NCBI GenBank assembly: GCA_964468725.1
Contig: CAYXVU010000073.1
Span: forward strand, 1 to 24,585
Reading direction: 5' to 3'
Source: CAYXVU01 sp964468725
GTDB taxonomy: Bacteria; Acidobacteriota; Blastocatellia; UBA7656
DNA length: 24,585 nucleotides
Part shown: piece by piece, positions 1 to 8,558 of the stretch
Layout: each line of letters opens with the position of its first letter
How positions within the stretch are numbered: position 1 is the first letter of the stretch
Made by a program: the position numbers and the translations under genes
The notes under the pieces: model-generated
Seen by the model: the letters and a program-made list of their open reading frames with translations, nothing else
Told to the model about the DNA's origin: nothing
Databases searched by the model: none

Positions 1-31
1 CAGGCAATCCAAACTTCACACTTGAACAACC

Positions 32-1453
32 ATGCTCAAGCGTTCTTACAACCTCTCTACCGATCTCTATGAACTGACGATGGCGGCGGCCTATTTCGAG
101 AATCAAATCCGTCATCCGGCCACCTTCGAACTCTTTGTCCGACGATTGCCGCCTGAGCGCAATTACCTCATCGCTGCGGGGCTTGAACAAGTCCTCGATT
201 ATTTGGAGTCACTCCGCTTCACAGACGCCGAAGTCGAATATGTGCGTTCGCACCCATCGTTTGCACACGTCAGCCGCGAGTTTTTCGACTATCTGAAATC
301 GCTGCGCTTCACAGGCGAGGTGTGGGCGATGCCGGAAGGCACGGCGGTCTTCGCAAACGAGCCGCTGCTGCGGGTGACCGCGCCGGTCATCGAAGCGCAG
401 ATCATCGAAACCTTTTTGCTGACGACGATCAACCTGCAAACCTTGATCGCTTCGAAAGCCGCCCGCGTTGTCACTGCCGCCGCCGGTCGTAGCGTCATCG
501 AATTCGGCACGCGGCGCGCGCATGGGTCGGAAGCCGGATTGCTCGCAGCCCGCGCCGCTTACATCGGCGGCTGCATCGGCACTTCGAATGTCGAAGCCGG
601 TTTTCTCTTCGGCATTCCGACCTTCGGCACGCTCGCACATTCGTTCGTCATGCTCTTCGATCAAGAAGACGATGCCTTTCGCGCCTTTCTCAAGGTCTTT
701 CCCGAAAGCGCGACCATACTGGTTGACACTTACGACACGCTGGCCGCAACCGAACGCTTGGCCAACAATTTCGAGCAGCCCATTCAAGCCATTCGGCTCG
801 ATAGCGGCGACCTCGCCTCTCTGAGTAAAGCAGCGCGGAAAATTTTGGATGATGCGGGCAGAGCTTCGACAAAAATATTTGCCAGCAGCGACCTCGATGA
901 ATATCGCATCGCCGAACTGCTACGCGAAGGCGCGCAAATAGACGCTTTCGGAGTCGGCACACAGCTAGCGACTTCATACGATGCTCCCGCTCTTTCGTGC
1001 GTCTATAAACTGGTCGAAGTCATACGCGAGGGCAAAGCGATGCATCGCATCAAACTGAGCAAAGACAAAGCCACCTACCCCGGCGCAAAGCAAGTGTGGC
1101 GGCAGATCAGCGACGATGAGAAGTACCAGCAAGATGTAATTGCCTTCGCCGATGAAGCGGCTCCGCTGGCAACAGAGGGTAATCGCTGGCAACCGCTTCT
1201 GCAATGTGTCATGCAATCGGGCAAACGCGCGGGAGATTTTGCGCCGACCGATTCGGTCGAAAGCTCGCCGTCTCTAGCCCGCTCACGCGAGTTGGCACAA
1301 AGCGAATTGCGGCGTCTGCCTGACGAACTGTTGGCGCTCGATTCGTCGGCGCGCTATGCTGTGAACGTTAGCGAAAAGCTCAGAAGCGAGCAAAAACGAT
1401 TGCAAGAACTTGCCGAGGCGCGCATTCACGCAGAGCAGCCGCAGAGTTCGTAA
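32..1453 (+). CDS. pncB: Nicotinate phosphoribosyltransferase
   Basis: This enzyme joins nicotinate to PRPP to make nicotinate mononucleotide, with ATP hydrolysis, in the Preiss-Handler NAD-salvage pathway of the cytoplasm. The 473-residue protein is full length for the family. Visible family motifs are STDLYELTMA near residue 9, EFGTRRAH at 157-164, GTLAHS at 199-204 (its His is the likely phosphorylated residue), LDSGDL at 256-261 and FGVGT at 306-310. The ATG at 32 has no clear Shine-Dalgarno sequence, but the N-terminal motif begins eight residues later, so an internal start is unlikely. The nicotinamidase gene follows after 12 bp on the same strand, and its product makes this enzyme's substrate, so the pair is almost certainly an operon. 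Any promoter lies left of the window. Confidence 0.95.
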   Translation: MLKRSYNLSTDLYELTMAAAYFENQIRHPATFELFVRRLPPERNYLIAAGLEQVLDYLESLRFTDAEVEYVRSHPSFAHVSREFFDYLKSLRFTGEVWAMPEGTAVFANEPLLRVTAPVIEAQIIETFLLTTINLQTLIASKAARVVTAAAGRSVIEFGTRRAHGSEAGLLAARAAYIGGCIGTSNVEAGFLFGIPTFGTLAHSFVMLFDQEDDAFRAFLKVFPESATILVDTYDTLAATERLANNFEQPIQAIRLDSGDLASLSKAARKILDDAGRASTKIFASSDLDEYRIAELLREGAQIDAFGVGTQLATSYDAPALSCVYKLVEVIREGKAMHRIKLSKDKATYPGAKQVWRQISDDEKYQQDVIAFADEAAPLATEGNRWQPLLQCVMQSGKRAGDFAPTDSVESSPSLARSRELAQSELRRLPDELLALDSSARYAVNVSEKLRSEQKRLQELAEARIHAEQPQSS

Positions 1454-1465
1454 TCGAGGTGAATC

Positions 1466-2125
1466 ATGAACGAATCTTTCAGCGATTCCGCATTGTTGGT
1501 TGTCGATATTCAAAACGATTTTTGCCCCGGCGGCGCGTTAGGGGTGAAAGACGGCGACGCAATCATTGATACGGTCAATCGGTTGATGCCGCGCTTTTCT
1601 TTGGTCATCGCTTCGCTCGATTGGCATCCGCCGAATCACATCTCTTTCATCGAGCAAGGCGGCATCTGGCCGCCGCATTGCGTTCAACACACAACCGGCG
1701 CGGCATTGCATGCGCAACTCGATCAATCGCAGATTGACCTCTTGATTCGCAAAGCGACAATGATGAATAAAGACGCTTACTCCGCATTCGAAGGAGCGGA
1801 TGATAACGGGCAATCGCTGCACCGGATTCTCGAACAACGAGGCGTGAAGAATCTCTTTATCGTCGGCTTGGCAACCGATTATTGTGTGCTTGCTTCAACC
1901 AAAGATGCGATTGAAAACGGCTATCGAGTCTATGTGATTACCGATGCGGTGCGCGCGGTCAACGTTGAGCCGATTGACGGCGAAAAGGCGCTCGAAGAGA
2001 TGGCACGCGCAGGCGCGCATTTGTTGACCAGCGAAGAAGTGATGGAGTCACTTAACGGTCAATCCCGCCAGTTTGCGGACAAGCCGCCGCTTCGCAGCCA
2101 TCAGGCAAACAATCCTTCGATATAA
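1466..2125 (+). CDS. pncA: Nicotinamidase (pyrazinamidase family)
   Basis: This cysteine amidohydrolase deamidates nicotinamide to nicotinate and so feeds the enzyme encoded just upstream. The isochorismatase-fold catalytic triad is visible: Asp14 (LVVDIQND), Lys96 (IRKAT) and Cys140 (GLATDYCV). Metal ligands are likely Asp52, His54, His58 and His71. The ATG at 1466 follows AGGTG by a few bases. At 219 residues it is slightly longer than typical PncA because of about 20 polar C-terminal residues. That tail is encoded where the gene runs 25 bp into the convergent ftsY reading frame. Confidence 0.94.
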   Translation: MNESFSDSALLVVDIQNDFCPGGALGVKDGDAIIDTVNRLMPRFSLVIASLDWHPPNHISFIEQGGIWPPHCVQHTTGAALHAQLDQSQIDLLIRKATMMNKDAYSAFEGADDNGQSLHRILEQRGVKNLFIVGLATDYCVLASTKDAIENGYRVYVITDAVRAVNVEPIDGEKALEEMARAGAHLLTSEEVMESLNGQSRQFADKPPLRSHQANNPSI

Positions 2126-3144
2126 GCTTCGGTTGAGAACTCCACCAGATCATTGATTTGTTCGCCGACGCCAACGTACCGAATCGGGATTCCCAACTCT
2201 TTGGCGATAGCGATGACGATGCCGCCTTTCGCCGTACCATCCAATTTCGTCAACACTAATCCGGTCACGGGCATGGCTTTCGCAAACTGCCGCGCCTGCT
2301 CTAAACCGTTCTGTCCGGTCACAGCATCCATAACGAGTAAGACTTCATGCGGCGCGCCGACAACCTCGCGGCCAGCGATGCGGCGCATCTTATCAAGCTC
2401 ATTCATCAAATTGGTCTTTGTGTGCAATCGCCCCGCTGTGTCTACGATTAAGACATCAGCTTTGCGGGCTTGTGCGGCATTGATCGAATCGAAGAGAACC
2501 GCCGAGGGGTCAGTTCCAGGTTTTTGTTGAATGAGAGGGACGCCGGAACGTTCCGCCCAGATTGCCAATTGATCGTTGGCCGCCGCGCGAAAGGTGTCCG
2601 CCGCGCAGATCATCACTTCATTGCCTTCGCTCTTAATGCGATGTGCCAATTTACCAATGGTTGTCGTTTTGCCAACGCCATTGACGCCAACGACAACGAT
2701 TACATAAGGCGTGATGTCGAGCGGCGTTTCGGTCTCGGATGCCACCGTTCCGCGTTTGCGATGCCGGGCGGCATTCTCCAGAATGGCTTTCAACTCATCC
2801 TTTATCAAGCGTCGGAGTTCGGCAACATCGTTAAGCTGATTGCGTCGCACTTGTTGCCGTGCTTTGTCAATGATCTCTAAAGAGGTTTGCACGCCGATGT
2901 CCGCGCCGATAAGAGCTTCTTCCAGATGGTCTAAAACTTCCGCATCAATTTTGCGCCCGCCGACAATGGCATCGAAACTGTTGGCAATAGTTTCGCGAGT
3001 GTTAGTAACAGCGGATTTGATGCGGTCGACGAAATCGGGTTTCTCGTCCGGCTGTTGAATGATGGCTAACTCTTCGGCAGTGGCTTCTCGGTTCAAGCCG
3101 AGCGAGATAAATCCGTCCTGTTTTTTCCGTTTCCAAAACGCCAT
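2101..3144 (-). CDS. ftsY: Signal recognition particle receptor FtsY
   Basis: FtsY is the membrane-associated SRP receptor GTPase that docks ribosome-SRP complexes at the Sec translocon. On the start chosen here (347 residues) the order is: a short charged N-terminus, the helical N domain (about 35-125), then the NG GTPase with G1 GVNGVGKT at 153-160, the insertion-box motif ADTFRAAA at 182-189, DTAGR at 235-239 and TKLDG at 299-303. A TTG at 3192 would extend it by 16 residues. I prefer the ATG at 3144 because GAAGAGA lies upstream of it, and because the TTG abuts a hairpin that looks like the upstream gene's terminator and has no SD. The short acidic leader lacks the long A domain of enterobacterial FtsY. 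Confidence 0.95.
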   Translation of the reverse strand: MAFWKRKKQDGFISLGLNREATAEELAIIQQPDEKPDFVDRIKSAVTNTRETIANSFDAIVGGRKIDAEVLDHLEEALIGADIGVQTSLEIIDKARQQVRRNQLNDVAELRRLIKDELKAILENAARHRKRGTVASETETPLDITPYVIVVVGVNGVGKTTTIGKLAHRIKSEGNEVMICAADTFRAAANDQLAIWAERSGVPLIQQKPGTDPSAVLFDSINAAQARKADVLIVDTAGRLHTKTNLMNELDKMRRIAGREVVGAPHEVLLVMDAVTGQNGLEQARQFAKAMPVTGLVLTKLDGTAKGGIVIAIAKELGIPIRYVGVGEQINDLVEFSTEAYIEGLFA

Positions 3145-3190
3145 AAATTCGGTCTCTTCACTCTCTGAAAAATGGTTCTCGTCAACAATC

Positions 3191-3213
3191 AAAAGCGCGG
3201 CTGAACGCCGCGC
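3191..3213 (-). terminator. Hairpin with T tract between the small membrane protein gene and ftsY
   Basis: On the minus strand GCGCGGC and GCCGCGC form a perfect 7-bp stem around a 5-nt loop (3195-3201 with 3207-3213), followed by TTTTG. It lies about 90 bp downstream of the membrane protein gene's stop and just upstream of ftsY. The T tract is short, so termination is probably partial. Confidence 0.55.
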
Positions 3214-3302
3214 CGGTAATGCGCCTCAAGAGTAGCACCGGCTCAAAAACAGCGTCAACTATGAGGCAGTCCGCAATAACGGGCGGGATACGGTTAGCGG
3301 CT

Positions 3303-3860
3303 TCATTGAGTCGAATACTCGCGTTTGGAGGCAAGTGCTTCGGTGATGGCCGGGGGGTGTCTCTGTTTAGTGGCCAGCAGCTCATTCCGGCGAAACAGGC
3401 TGAGGGCAGCCAATCCGAAGCCGACCATCATGGAAGCCGGAAGGAGTATAAACCAACCGAGAACCGGCAACAGAAAGCTGAGAACCAATACGATGCCGCC
3501 ACGCAGGCTCACACGCCATCCGATCTCTTCATCGGTTCGTGCTGCAAGTTTCTGCCCGAGGGAGGCGACGAGACCGGCTAATCCGGCGTTCGCAAAAAGC
3601 GCAACCGTGCTGCCAACGATGATTGCGCCGATAGTGCCGACCGCACCCGGAAGATTTTTCAAGATGCCGACCATAACGATTCCGATCATCGTCAGAGGTA
3701 GGCCAATCAACAAAGGTTTAACGATCCCTTGATCTGCATAAGAATGGGCGCGCTTTACCGCGTGTGGCCATAACCCAGAACACAATAACCAGAGCGCCGG
3801 AAAGGCAAGCAGCAATCCGAGTATTACGAAAAAAATTGCCATTGTATCTGCCATCAACAT
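3303..3860 (-). CDS. Small polytopic membrane protein of unknown function
   Basis: I do not recognise a family. The 185-residue protein has about four hydrophobic segments: roughly residues 8-28, 48-66, 72-98 and 120-155 (the last may be two helices). It ends in a polar, basic tail. The start is well supported: AGGAGG lies 9 nt before the ATG at 3860, with a second ATG two codons later. Gly-rich hydrophobic stretches such as GTIGAIIVGS suggest tightly packed helices. ftsY lies downstream on the same strand beyond a hairpin, so any link to ftsY is unproven. The third-frame DNA is quiet, and the amino-acid composition fits a real inner-membrane protein. Confidence 0.8.
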   Translation of the reverse strand: MLMADTMAIFFVILGLLLAFPALWLLCSGLWPHAVKRAHSYADQGIVKPLLIGLPLTMIGIVMVGILKNLPGAVGTIGAIIVGSTVALFANAGLAGLVASLGQKLAARTDEEIGWRVSLRGGIVLVLSFLLPVLGWFILLPASMMVGFGLAALSLFRRNELLATKQRHPPAITEALASKREYSTQ

Positions 3861-4092
3861 ATCGGCAATCCTCCTGAAAGCTTTGGTGAGGAAATCGTTG
3901 ACCCAATTGCATGATACTCGGTCAATCTCTACCTTTTATTGTCCAGCTACCAGCCGTTTTCGAATACGCAATCGCAACAAGGAATGTTCAAAAGGTGACC
4001 CAATGACTTTCACTGAGCATTAGCCAAGCCTGCCGTGAGAATGGTATCCTTGCCCACTCAATAAACGGGTCTGAGCGTCGAACTGAACTTAT

Positions 4093-5067
4093 ATGCAGAA
4101 CCATTTCTCATCTACCTCAGAATGCATCGTCGTGACCGGCGGCGCAGGTTTTGTCGGTTCCAACATCGTTCGCCGATTGTTGGATGACGGTCATACGGTA
4201 CGAGTTCTCGACGATTTTTACACGGGAGACGAAACCAATCTGCCGGTTGGACACGAACGCCTGGAAATCGTTCGCGGCAGTGTTACCGATTTTGATCTGG
4301 TTAAACGAGTCGTCACAGATGCCAACATCGTTATTCATGAGGCGGCGCGCAATATCATCGTCTCGACTCGCAACCCTCGTGAAGATTACGAGGTCAACAT
4401 TGGCGGCACTCTCAATGTCCTCCTCGCAGTCAAAGAGAGTAACGTGCGTCGCGTTGTCTACTCATCTTCGGCCTCGGTTTACGGCAACCCTCGCTATCTG
4501 CCGATCAACGAAGATGACGCGACCAACATGCTCAGTCCCTATGCCGTTTCGAAGTTCGCAGGGGAGAATTATTGCAAAGCTTTTTATGAAAGCTATGGTC
4601 TTTCGACTGCCGTCGTCCGCTACTCAAATGTCTACGGGCGAATGCAACGCCCGGACAACCCGTACTGCGGCGTGATTGCCAAGTTTTTCGAATCGGCCAT
4701 GGCAGGGGAAGCGATTCGCATACATGGTGACGGCGATCAAACGCGCGATTTCACTTATGTTGATGATGCTGTAGAGGCGACTCTTGTCGCGGCCTTTGCC
4801 GCAAAAGCGGAAGGCCAAGTCTACAATGTCGGCACCGGTCGCGAGACGACCATCAATCAGTTGGCGCGCATGATTATTGACATCACTGGCGCGAACGTTG
4901 AACCGCTTACGATTGACCGCCGTGACATTGATAACATTCGCCGCCGGGTTGTAAATATAGAAAAGATTCGTCGTGAGTTACGGTGGGTTCCGCGCATCAC
5001 TATTGAACAAGGTCTCAAACTGACATCCGAATGGCTACGTCAAAACTACAAACCGAATTCCAAATAG
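4093..5067 (+). CDS. NAD-dependent sugar-nucleotide epimerase/dehydratase
   Basis: This is an extended short-chain dehydrogenase/reductase of the UDP-glucose 4-epimerase type, acting on NDP-sugars for surface glycans. The 324 residues show the Rossmann glycine motif TGGAGFVG at 15-22, the NAD-ribose-binding Asp40-Asp41 pair, SSSAS at 124-128, and the catalytic Tyr150-x-x-x-Lys154. The C-terminal substrate-domain signature HGDGDQTRDFTYVDD lies at 211-225. The exact substrate (UDP-glucose, UDP-N-acetylglucosamine or UDP-glucuronate) cannot be read from the sequence. There is no clear Shine-Dalgarno before the ATG at 4093, but the glycine motif position fits. The next gene, a glycosyltransferase, starts inside its last 37 bases, which indicates joint expression. 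Confidence 0.93.
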   Translation: MQNHFSSTSECIVVTGGAGFVGSNIVRRLLDDGHTVRVLDDFYTGDETNLPVGHERLEIVRGSVTDFDLVKRVVTDANIVIHEAARNIIVSTRNPREDYEVNIGGTLNVLLAVKESNVRRVVYSSSASVYGNPRYLPINEDDATNMLSPYAVSKFAGENYCKAFYESYGLSTAVVRYSNVYGRMQRPDNPYCGVIAKFFESAMAGEAIRIHGDGDQTRDFTYVDDAVEATLVAAFAAKAEGQVYNVGTGRETTINQLARMIIDITGANVEPLTIDRRDIDNIRRRVVNIEKIRRELRWVPRITIEQGLKLTSEWLRQNYKPNSK

Positions 5068-5807
5068 ACGCGGTTACGGTTTCTGAAAAGCCTGCGCCGC
5101 GCATCCTCTGCATTGCCCCTGCATGGAATGAAGGCGAACGCATCACTCGCGTCGTAGCCGCTATGCCAGATGGTATTGTTGAGACCCTGTTGGTCGTTGA
5201 TGACGGCTCAACCGATGATACGGGCGCACGCGCCGAAGCCGAAGGCGCGGTTGTCATCCGACAAGGCGTCAATCGCGGCGTTGGGGCGGCAATTCGTAGC
5301 GGGATTGATTACGCGAGGACGCAGGGCTATGGCATCGTCGTCGTCATTTCGGGAGGCGGTAAGACGCCGCCGGAACAGATTCCCCGTTTGTTAGAGCCGC
5401 TTCTCAACGGCGATGCCGACCTCGTTCAGGGGTCGCGTTATTTAGAAGGCGGCGAGTTTGTTCGCATGCCGTTGATTCGAAGACTCGGCACGAAAGGCTA
5501 TACCTTTCTCTTTTCGCTCTTCGTCGGCCATCGAGTGACTGATGGGTCAAGCGGGTTTCGCGCCTTCCGCCTCTCCCTTCTCGAAGACCGGCGCATCAAC
5601 CTGTGGCAAGAGTGGTTGGATCGTTACGAACTTGAGCCATACTTATTGTTTCAAGCCATCAAACTCGGACATCGCGTCGTCGAGGTTCCGGTGACCATTG
5701 CCTATCCGCAAGCCGATGGCAAATCGTATACGAAGATGCGCGCCTTGACTGATTGGTGGAAGATCTTCCGCCCCGTCTTCTACCTCGCATTGCGACTGAA
5801 GAAGTAA
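5031..5807 (+). CDS. Family 2 glycosyltransferase (dolichyl-phosphate-mannose synthase-like)
   Basis: This is a GT-A-fold glycosyltransferase that probably transfers a sugar to a polyprenyl phosphate or another lipid acceptor at the inner face of the membrane. Family signs are CIAPAWNEGERI (27-38), VVDDGSTDDT (55-64), NRGVGAAIRSG (81-91), GSRY (134-137) and the TDGSSGFRAF motif (170-179). The segment that normally carries the metal-binding DxD (VVVMDADLQHPPE in archaeal DPM synthase) reads VVVISGGGKTPPE at 103-115, so both Asp residues are missing. No C-terminal membrane helices are present. The ATG at 5031 lies within the epimerase gene and has no clear SD, so expression is probably coupled to the epimerase. 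A slightly later start cannot be ruled out. Confidence 0.9.
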   Translation: MATSKLQTEFQIDAVTVSEKPAPRILCIAPAWNEGERITRVVAAMPDGIVETLLVVDDGSTDDTGARAEAEGAVVIRQGVNRGVGAAIRSGIDYARTQGYGIVVVISGGGKTPPEQIPRLLEPLLNGDADLVQGSRYLEGGEFVRMPLIRRLGTKGYTFLFSLFVGHRVTDGSSGFRAFRLSLLEDRRINLWQEWLDRYELEPYLLFQAIKLGHRVVEVPVTIAYPQADGKSYTKMRALTDWWKIFRPVFYLALRLKK

Positions 5808-5873
5808 TACCGACTTGCCTAACCAAATAAGCAACTGCCTTTGAGGAGAGGATTTCAACCGCAGGGATCAATT

Positions 5874-5907
5874 GAAGGTTGGCGGGCGCAGCCCGTCTGT
5901 CAACTTC
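5874..5907 (+). terminator. Hairpin downstream of the glycosyltransferase gene
   Basis: A CGGGC-GCA-GCCCG core (5883-5895) lies inside weaker outer pairing of GAAGGTTG with CAACTTC. It sits about 70 bp after the glycosyltransferase stop. The following bases are pyrimidine-rich (TTCCCG) without a true T run, so termination is only possible. Confidence 0.3.
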
Positions 5908-5923
5908 TTCCCGAAAAGGAGAA

Positions 5924-5971
5924 AGCACAGATACGACCAATTGATCGGCTTCCGCCGGTTGTATCTGTGCT
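5924..5971 (-). terminator. Long stem-loop between convergent genes
   Basis: AGCACAGATAC at 5924-5934 is exactly repeated in inverted order at 5961-5971. Pairing extends four more positions inward, one of them G-U, around an 18-nt loop. Read on the minus strand the stem is followed by a pyrimidine-rich run (TTTCTCCTTTTC), so it probably ends the transketolase-DUF2911 transcript about 30 bp after its last stop codon. On the plus strand no T run follows. Confidence 0.5.
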
Positions 5972-6001
5972 CATCCCCATTCGACTTTTCTTAGCTGATC
6001 T

Positions 6002-6538
6002 TCAGTTCTTCTTTTCGTGCGAATGATCGGCAAGGTACGGAACTTTGACATCGCCCATCACACGAAGCGGGCCATAGCGCCCCTCAAAGGTGAAGGTATC
6101 CGTGTCGTTTTCCGGTCTGACATCAAAACTTAGATAACCGACAACGCTGGTTTCAGTCGCCGTTTTGAGTGGAATGGCAATCTCTTTGCCGCCGCTCGAC
6201 AACAACAATTTGTAATTATCATTGGCGTCAAAATTGATACCTAAACCATAGGAACCCTTCGGAACTTGTACACCGGCAATGACAACATCGAATTCAGACT
6301 CAAACTTTCCGATGCTCTTCCACACGCGATTGAAGGCGGTCAATGCCCGTTCCGTTTTGCGATTGCTATATCCCTGCTCATTGAAATGCAGCGATTTGTA
6401 ACTGATCGTCAGCTTGCCAGCCCCTTCGACCATCATCGAATGCGAAAAGTCTTTTGCCGTCGTGCGCGGATCGTGCGCCGTTGCAATCTGTGTAAACACC
6501 ACCAACACTGCCAAACCCATCAGGATTGTCTTTCTCAT
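6002..6538 (-). CDS. Secreted DUF2911-family protein
   Basis: This exported protein of the DUF2911 family has no established biochemical role. A signal peptide is clear: MRK followed by a hydrophobic core, with a likely cleavage after ATA at about residue 21. The mature domain carries the family's central stretch VPKGSYGLGINFD (92-104) and a C-terminal beta-rich region, ending in a His/Lys-rich tail. The start is supported by AAGGAG 7 nt upstream of the ATG. It lies 32 bp downstream of the transketolase gene on the same strand, so the two are probably cotranscribed. The pairing with a central carbon enzyme gives no functional clue, since the product is exported. Confidence 0.85.
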   Translation of the reverse strand: MRKTILMGLAVLVVFTQIATAHDPRTTAKDFSHSMMVEGAGKLTISYKSLHFNEQGYSNRKTERALTAFNRVWKSIGKFESEFDVVIAGVQVPKGSYGLGINFDANDNYKLLLSSGGKEIAIPLKTATETSVVGYLSFDVRPENDTDTFTFEGRYGPLRVMGDVKVPYLADHSHEKKN

Positions 6539-6563
6539 TCCCTAACTCCTTTTTAATAGATTC

Positions 6564-6584
6564 CACTGATTTATACGATCAGTG
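6564..6584 (-). other. Intercistronic hairpin over the transketolase stop codon
   Basis: CACTGAT (6564-6570) and ATCAGTG (6578-6584) form a perfect 7-bp stem with a 7-nt loop, and the transketolase TAA lies in the loop. On the minus strand the hairpin precedes the DUF2911 SD by about 17 nt. No T run follows directly, so it may protect or process the mRNA rather than terminate it. Confidence 0.4.
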
Positions 6585-8439
6585 ATTTTACCTTTTCAAC
6601 GATAGCATGGCGATCAATTCCATAGGCCGCGAGCAACTCGTTCGGCTTTCCCGAACGCGGCAACTCGCGCACAGCCAGTTTATGCACCTGAATGCCAAAC
6701 GGGGACATTGCGCCAGCCACTGCATCCCCAATACCACCTTCTGCCGAATGATCTTCGACCGTCAGAATCAATTGATTCGTCGCGCGTGCCGCCGCCAGCA
6801 AGGCCTCTTCATCAATCGGCTTAACCGAAAAAATATCAATGATGCGAACCGCAATACCTTCCGCGCGCAACTGTTCGGCAGCGCCTAATGCTTCAAAAAG
6901 CGTAATGCCTGCTGCAACGATGGTGATCGAATCGTTATCGCTCCGCTTGACGACTTTCGCTTTACCAATAGCAAAGCCCTCATCGTTCGCATACAGAACC
7001 GGAGTCTTCGGGCGCGTCGTGCGAATGTAGGCAATGCCCTGACGGCTGGCGGCAAGTCGCACGGCGTGTTCTGTCGAGACCGCATCGGAAGGATAGAGGA
7101 CGGTCGCTCCTTGAATGGCGCGCATCATCGCCAAATCTTCCAATGCCATCTGTGAAGGCCCATCTTCGCCTATCGAAACACCGGCGTGCGAGCCACAGAG
7201 CTTCAAATTCGCCTGTGAAATCGCCGCCATGCGAATCTGATCATACGCGCGCGTCAAAAAGCAGGCGAAAGAAGAGGCGAATGGCGTTTTCCCCATCGCT
7301 CCCAATCCGACTGCGGCGCTCACCATATTCTGCTCGGCAATGAAACATTCAAAGAAACGGTCGGGGTGGGCTTTGAGAAACTTTTCCGAATAGGTCGAAT
7401 TTTTCGTATCGCCATCGAGTACGACAAGCGTCGGATTCGTATGGCCAAGCCGCGCTAAGGCTTCGCCATATACTTCGCGGGTTGCCAACTGGTCGCCGAG
7501 GGTAAAGGTCGGTAGGGGAGCCTCGGTTGCCGCGCCCATCACTTTTGCACTGCGCCCTTGCGGCGATTGGACGGACAACCCGCTGACCGTCAGATTCAAT
7601 GCCTCAATCTCTGCCAATGCGCGATCCATCTCGTCGCCCTTTTTGAGCGGCTTACCATGCCATCCGTCCTTGTCTTCTATAAAAGAGACGCCCTTCCCTT
7701 TTTTCGTTTTTGCGACAATGACGACCGGCTGCTCCTTTACAGTCTGCGCTTCATCAAAAGCGGCAAGTATCTGTTCCATGTTGTGGCCGTCAATGGTAAG
7801 GGCGCGCCAACCGAACGCTTCGAAACGCTGCCGGTAGATGTCCGTGTCATGAGCATACATAGTACGTTGGCTTTGGCCGAGGGCATTGACATCCACAATC
7901 CCGATCAGGTTATCGAGCTTGTAATAGGCTGCCATGGCAGCCGCCTCCCAAACCGAACCTTCTGCAATTTCCCCATCGCCCATCAAGACATAGACTTTGT
8001 TATCGACGGCATCGAGGTATTTGCTATTGAGCGCCATACCGACGCCGCAGGAAAGCCCCTGCCCCAACGAACCGGTCGCTACTTCGACATACGGCCAACG
8101 CGGAGTCGGGTGCCCTTCTAATTCGCTGGTGAACTGGCGTAAAGTTTTAAGCTGCTCGACCGTCAAGACACCGGCTTCAGCCCATGCGGCAAAGAGCAAC
8201 GGAGCCGCGTGACCTTTGGAAAACACCACTCGATCATTGAGTGGGTTTTTCGGATTGCTCACATCATAGCGTAAGGAATGAAAGAAGAGGGCGGCAACCA
8301 AATCGGCGGCTGACATACAGGTTGTTGGATGGCCTGACCCAGCTTCGGATGTTGATGTGATCGAATGAATCCGTAAGCGATTCCCCATCGCTTCTAATGA
8401 TTCGAGGACATCACGGTTTATCTTGGCAGCTTTTTCCAT
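6571..8439 (-). CDS. tkt: Transketolase (single-chain)
   Basis: Transketolase moves two-carbon ketol units between sugar phosphates in the pentose phosphate pathway, using thiamine diphosphate. On the chosen start it has 622 residues and contains all three domains in one chain. The N-terminal half shows GSGHPTT around His37, GSLGQGLS at 123-130 and the ThDP/metal site GDGE(154-157)...Asn185. The middle domain has the catalytic Glu369 (IAEQNMVSAAVGLG) and SHAGVSIGEDGPSQ (417-430). The C-terminal domain contains TVEDHSAEGGIG. It is shorter than the roughly 660-residue E. coli enzyme, matching the compact bacterial/animal-like type. Longer starts exist (ATG 8460, GTG 8517), but GGAGAGG lies upstream of the ATG at 8439 and the family similarity begins there. 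Confidence 0.95.
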   Translation of the reverse strand: MEKAAKINRDVLESLEAMGNRLRIHSITSTSEAGSGHPTTCMSAADLVAALFFHSLRYDVSNPKNPLNDRVVFSKGHAAPLLFAAWAEAGVLTVEQLKTLRQFTSELEGHPTPRWPYVEVATGSLGQGLSCGVGMALNSKYLDAVDNKVYVLMGDGEIAEGSVWEAAAMAAYYKLDNLIGIVDVNALGQSQRTMYAHDTDIYRQRFEAFGWRALTIDGHNMEQILAAFDEAQTVKEQPVVIVAKTKKGKGVSFIEDKDGWHGKPLKKGDEMDRALAEIEALNLTVSGLSVQSPQGRSAKVMGAATEAPLPTFTLGDQLATREVYGEALARLGHTNPTLVVLDGDTKNSTYSEKFLKAHPDRFFECFIAEQNMVSAAVGLGAMGKTPFASSFACFLTRAYDQIRMAAISQANLKLCGSHAGVSIGEDGPSQMALEDLAMMRAIQGATVLYPSDAVSTEHAVRLAASRQGIAYIRTTRPKTPVLYANDEGFAIGKAKVVKRSDNDSITIVAAGITLFEALGAAEQLRAEGIAVRIIDIFSVKPIDEEALLAAARATNQLILTVEDHSAEGGIGDAVAGAMSPFGIQVHKLAVRELPRSGKPNELLAAYGIDRHAIVEKVKSLIV

Positions 8440-8558
8440 AACGATTTCTTGCCTCTCCATGCGATTCGTTGATTGAGTTTTGTTTGCTTGCCTACAGGAA
8501 ACCGTTAAGAGAAGCACAATACCTGATTATCCATTCGTCGGCTTCCTTAACCTTCGCC

